From: Candidatus Zipacnadia bacterium
GTDB taxonomy: Bacteria; Armatimonadota; Zipacnadia; Zipacnadales; Zipacnadaceae
Direction: 5' to 3'
Assembly: GCA_029821455.1 (NCBI GenBank)
Contig: JALGTI010000305.1
Span: forward strand, 1 to 5,684
DNA: 5,684 nt
Under the pieces are notes generated by a model. The model saw nothing but the letters and a program-made list of their open reading frames with translations, had not been told where the DNA came from and did not search any database. The translations under genes were made by a program, and so were the position numbers. Each line of letters opens with the position of its first letter. Within the stretch, counting starts at the first letter, position 1. Below, one piece after another: positions 3,481 to 5,684 of this stretch.

Positions 3481-5550
3481 ATGGAGTTGAGCCAGGTGCC
3501 GGAGGCCGTAGACTTAGAAAAAACCCGCAATATCGGCATCGCCGCTCATATTGACGCCGGTAAGACCACCACCACCGAACGGATGCTGTACTACAGCGGT
3601 CGCATTCACCGGATGGGTGATGTGGATGATGGTGACACCCAGATGGACTGGATGCAACAGGAAATGGAGCGCGGCATCACCATCACATCGGCGGCCACAA
3701 CCTGCTATTGGCGGGAGCATCGCATCAACATCATTGATACACCGGGCCACGTGGACTTCACGGCTGAAGTTGAGCGCTCGCTGCGGGTGTTGGACGGAAT
3801 GGTGGCGATTATGTGTGCGGTCGGCGGCGTCCAGCCACAGTCTGAGACGGTGTGGCGGCAGGCCGACAAGTATCGTGTGCCGCGCGTGGTCTTCGTCAAC
3901 AAGCTGGACAGGCCGGGGGCAGACTTTCATGATGTGTTGCACCAGATGCGCAGCCATCTGGGGGCCCACGTTATGGCGGTGCAGATACCGATGGGCTCCG
4001 AGGATAGCTTTGAGGGCGTCATAGACCTGATTGCACGGCAAGCGATACGCTTCAGTGGCGATCAAGGTGAACTTGTTGAGTACTTTGACATTCCTGAGCA
4101 GTACCGGGGACAGGCTGAGCTGTTTCGGGAGCATCTCGTCCCAGTCTTGGCCGAAACAATGCCGGAGTTGGAGGCCAAGTACGTCGAGGGTGAAGAGTTG
4201 AGCGAGGCAGAGCTGCGCCGCGCTGCCCGGGCGGCGACAGTCAGCGGACATCTGATCCCTGTTCTCTGTGGATCAGCGCTGCGCAACAAGGGTGTGCAGC
4301 CGCTGCTTGACGCAGTGGTTGACTACCTGCCCTCGCCGGCTGATGTGCCGCCTATCGAGGGGGAGAACCCCAAGAGCGGTCGCACGGAGCTGAGGAGTGC
4401 ACAGCCCCAGGAGCCATTCAGCGCCCTGGTCTTTAAGGTGTTCAGCAATCCGTTTGTTGGGCATCTGTCCTATCTGCGCTGCTATTCGGGCCGCGCGAAG
4501 AAAGGCGATACGGTTCTCAACGCCACAGCCGGACGGCGGGAACGCCTGGGGCGAATTCTGCGGGTGCACGCCAACCGCACCGAGGATATTGACCAGGTCA
4601 GCGCCGGAGAGATAGTAGCTGTGGCCGGTTTGAAGGAGTCTACTACCGGTGACACGCTGTGCAATCCGGCCCACCCGATTGTGCTGGAGCGCATCAGCTT
4701 CCCGGAGCCAGTCATCTCGATGGCCGTGGAAACCAAGAAAACGGCTGACGAGGAGCGCCTCATCGAGGCCCTGCAGCGCCTGGAAGCCGAGGATCCGACG
4801 ATTTGGCTGAAGACGGACCCTGATACCGGGCAGCAGATTATCTCTGGGATGGGCGAGCTACATCTGCAGATAGTGTGCGACCGGCTCGTACGCGAATTCA
4901 GCGTCGAGACCAATATCGGCAAGCCGCAGGTCGCTTACAAGGAGACAATCCGCACTGCAGCCGAGGGCGAAGGGCGCTTCGTACGCCAGACTGGCGGGCG
5001 CGGGCAGTACGGGCATGTAATCCTGCAACTGGAGCCGGCCGAGGCCGGCAGCGGGCTGGTCTTTGAAAGCGAAATAAGGGGCAACGTCATACCCAAGGAG
5101 TTTATTCCTGCCATCGAGCAGGGTGTCGAAGAGGGAATGCAGGCCGGCGGCCTGGCCGGATATCCGGTGGCGGATGTGAAAGTCACGCTCACCGGCGGCT
5201 CCTGGCACGAGGTTGACTCCAGCGATGTGGCCTTCAAGATAGCCACCGTGATGGCGTTCAAGGACGGCTATATGAAGGCAGACCCGGCACTGTTAGAACC
5301 AATTATGGCTGCGGAGATTGTGACGCCGGAGGCCCACATGGGTGATGTAGTCAATGACCTTAATCTCCGCCGCGCCAGCATTGGAAGTATGAGATCTGCC
5401 GCCGGCGATACCCAGACGATAGCCTGTCTGGTGCCGCTGGCGACAATGTTTGGATACTCAACGTCTCTGCGCAACCTCACTCAGGGGCGCGGGACGTACA
5501 CAATGGAACCACATAGCTATCAACTGGTGCCCGACAACGCGGGTGCATAG
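3481..5550 (+). CDS. fusA: Translation elongation factor G
   Basis: EF-G is the GTPase that drives tRNA-mRNA translocation and, with RRF, ribosome recycling in the cytosol. At 689 residues it is full length. G-domain motifs: AHIDAGKT (22-29), RGITITSAAT (64-73), DTPGH (86-90), NKLD (140-143) and GSAL (264-267). Domain II runs about 310-400, III about 408-482 with GELHLQI, IV about 483-605 with GGRGQYGHV (505-513) and the tip loop GGSWHEVDSSD (572-582, W replacing the usual Y, His kept), and V to the end with LTQGRGTYTM (666-675). Domain V reads NDLNLRRAS where GDLNSRRG is usual. The start is uncertain: the ATG at 3481 abuts GGGAG (3476-3480), too close to serve it, whereas that element is 6 nt before an in-frame TTG at 3487; a GTG at 3496 is also possible. 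An in-frame TAG at 3469-3471 rules out anything longer. A paralogous EF-G2 is unlikely given the operon position. Confidence 0.98.
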   Translation: MELSQVPEAVDLEKTRNIGIAAHIDAGKTTTTERMLYYSGRIHRMGDVDDGDTQMDWMQQEMERGITITSAATTCYWREHRINIIDTPGHVDFTAEVERSLRVLDGMVAIMCAVGGVQPQSETVWRQADKYRVPRVVFVNKLDRPGADFHDVLHQMRSHLGAHVMAVQIPMGSEDSFEGVIDLIARQAIRFSGDQGELVEYFDIPEQYRGQAELFREHLVPVLAETMPELEAKYVEGEELSEAELRRAARAATVSGHLIPVLCGSALRNKGVQPLLDAVVDYLPSPADVPPIEGENPKSGRTELRSAQPQEPFSALVFKVFSNPFVGHLSYLRCYSGRAKKGDTVLNATAGRRERLGRILRVHANRTEDIDQVSAGEIVAVAGLKESTTGDTLCNPAHPIVLERISFPEPVISMAVETKKTADEERLIEALQRLEAEDPTIWLKTDPDTGQQIISGMGELHLQIVCDRLVREFSVETNIGKPQVAYKETIRTAAEGEGRFVRQTGGRGQYGHVILQLEPAEAGSGLVFESEIRGNVIPKEFIPAIEQGVEEGMQAGGLAGYPVADVKVTLTGGSWHEVDSSDVAFKIATVMAFKDGYMKADPALLEPIMAAEIVTPEAHMGDVVNDLNLRRASIGSMRSAAGDTQTIACLVPLATMFGYSTSLRNLTQGRGTYTMEPHSYQLVPDNAGA

Positions 5551-5589
5551 CTCACCTAGGATAGCCACAAAGACAGGAGGTAATTTGAG

Positions 5590-5684
5590 ATGGCCAGGGA
5601 GCATTTTGAGCGGACGAAGCCGCACCTTAATGTGGGGACGATTGGGCACGTGGACCATGGCAAGACGACGTTGACCTCGGCGAT
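5590..5684 (+). CDS. tuf: Translation elongation factor Tu, N-terminal part (cut by window end)
   Basis: EF-Tu brings aminoacyl-tRNA to the ribosomal A site as a GTP complex. Only the first 31 codons and two bases are present. They begin MAREHFERTKPHLNVGTIGH and include the G1 P-loop GHVDHGKT (19-26), which separates EF-Tu (HVDHGKT) from EF-G (HIDAGKT). The ATG at 5590 has an excellent AGGAGGT at 5575-5581, 8 nt away. It follows fusA by 39 bp with no promoter or terminator between, completing the standard rpsL-rpsG-fusA-tuf order and implying co-transcription. The strong ribosome binding site, in contrast to that of fusA, fits the usual need for much more EF-Tu than EF-G. Confidence 0.98.
   Translation, partial: MAREHFERTKPHLNVGTIGHVDHGKTTLTSA

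Overview
This is a bacterial window with every supported gene on the + strand. It ends in the canonical str operon order rpsL-rpsG-fusA-tuf, all with bacterial-type proteins, so the source is a bacterium and not an archaeon. The phylum cannot be fixed from here. The S12 protein is the long form (137 residues, as in Firmicutes, against about 124 in E. coli), and S12 and EF-G both differ from consensus at normally conserved spots, which suggests a lineage away from the common model organisms.

Layout. 1-105: the last 34 codons of a gene with the C-terminal HRD...CPG zinc-site motif of an N-acetylmuramoyl-L-alanine amidase (T7-lysozyme fold). 106-357: no recognisable gene. 358-386: a near-consensus sigma-70 promoter (TTGACA, 17 bp, TATAAA) that opens a two-gene cassette. 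416-1276: amino-type DNA methyltransferase. 1292-1990: HNH endonuclease with an N-terminal winged-helix-like domain, starting 15 bp after the methylase stop. Together these look like a compact restriction-modification (R-M) system. 1991-2157: no gene seen. 2158-2186: a second near-consensus promoter (TTGACA, 17 bp, TATACT). 2193-2417: a leader of about 225 nt with several predicted hairpins, including one followed directly by five T. 2418-5550: rpsL, rpsG and fusA, with structured gaps of 84 and 94 bp. 5590-5684: the first 31 codons of tuf, cut by the window edge.

How it works together. The str genes supply two 30S proteins (S12 at the decoding centre, S7 in the head) and the two elongation GTPases. 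The leader and the two long intercistronic gaps each contain a hairpin close to the next start codon, so attenuation and/or ribosomal-protein feedback is a reasonable hypothesis, but only the inverted repeats are seen directly. The R-M cassette has its own promoter and sits immediately upstream of this housekeeping operon, which suggests acquisition at this site.

I found no CRISPR array, transposase, integrase, tRNA or rRNA. The most notable items are the potentially attenuated rpsL leader, the altered S12 loop next to the streptomycin site, and the R-M cassette next to the str operon.
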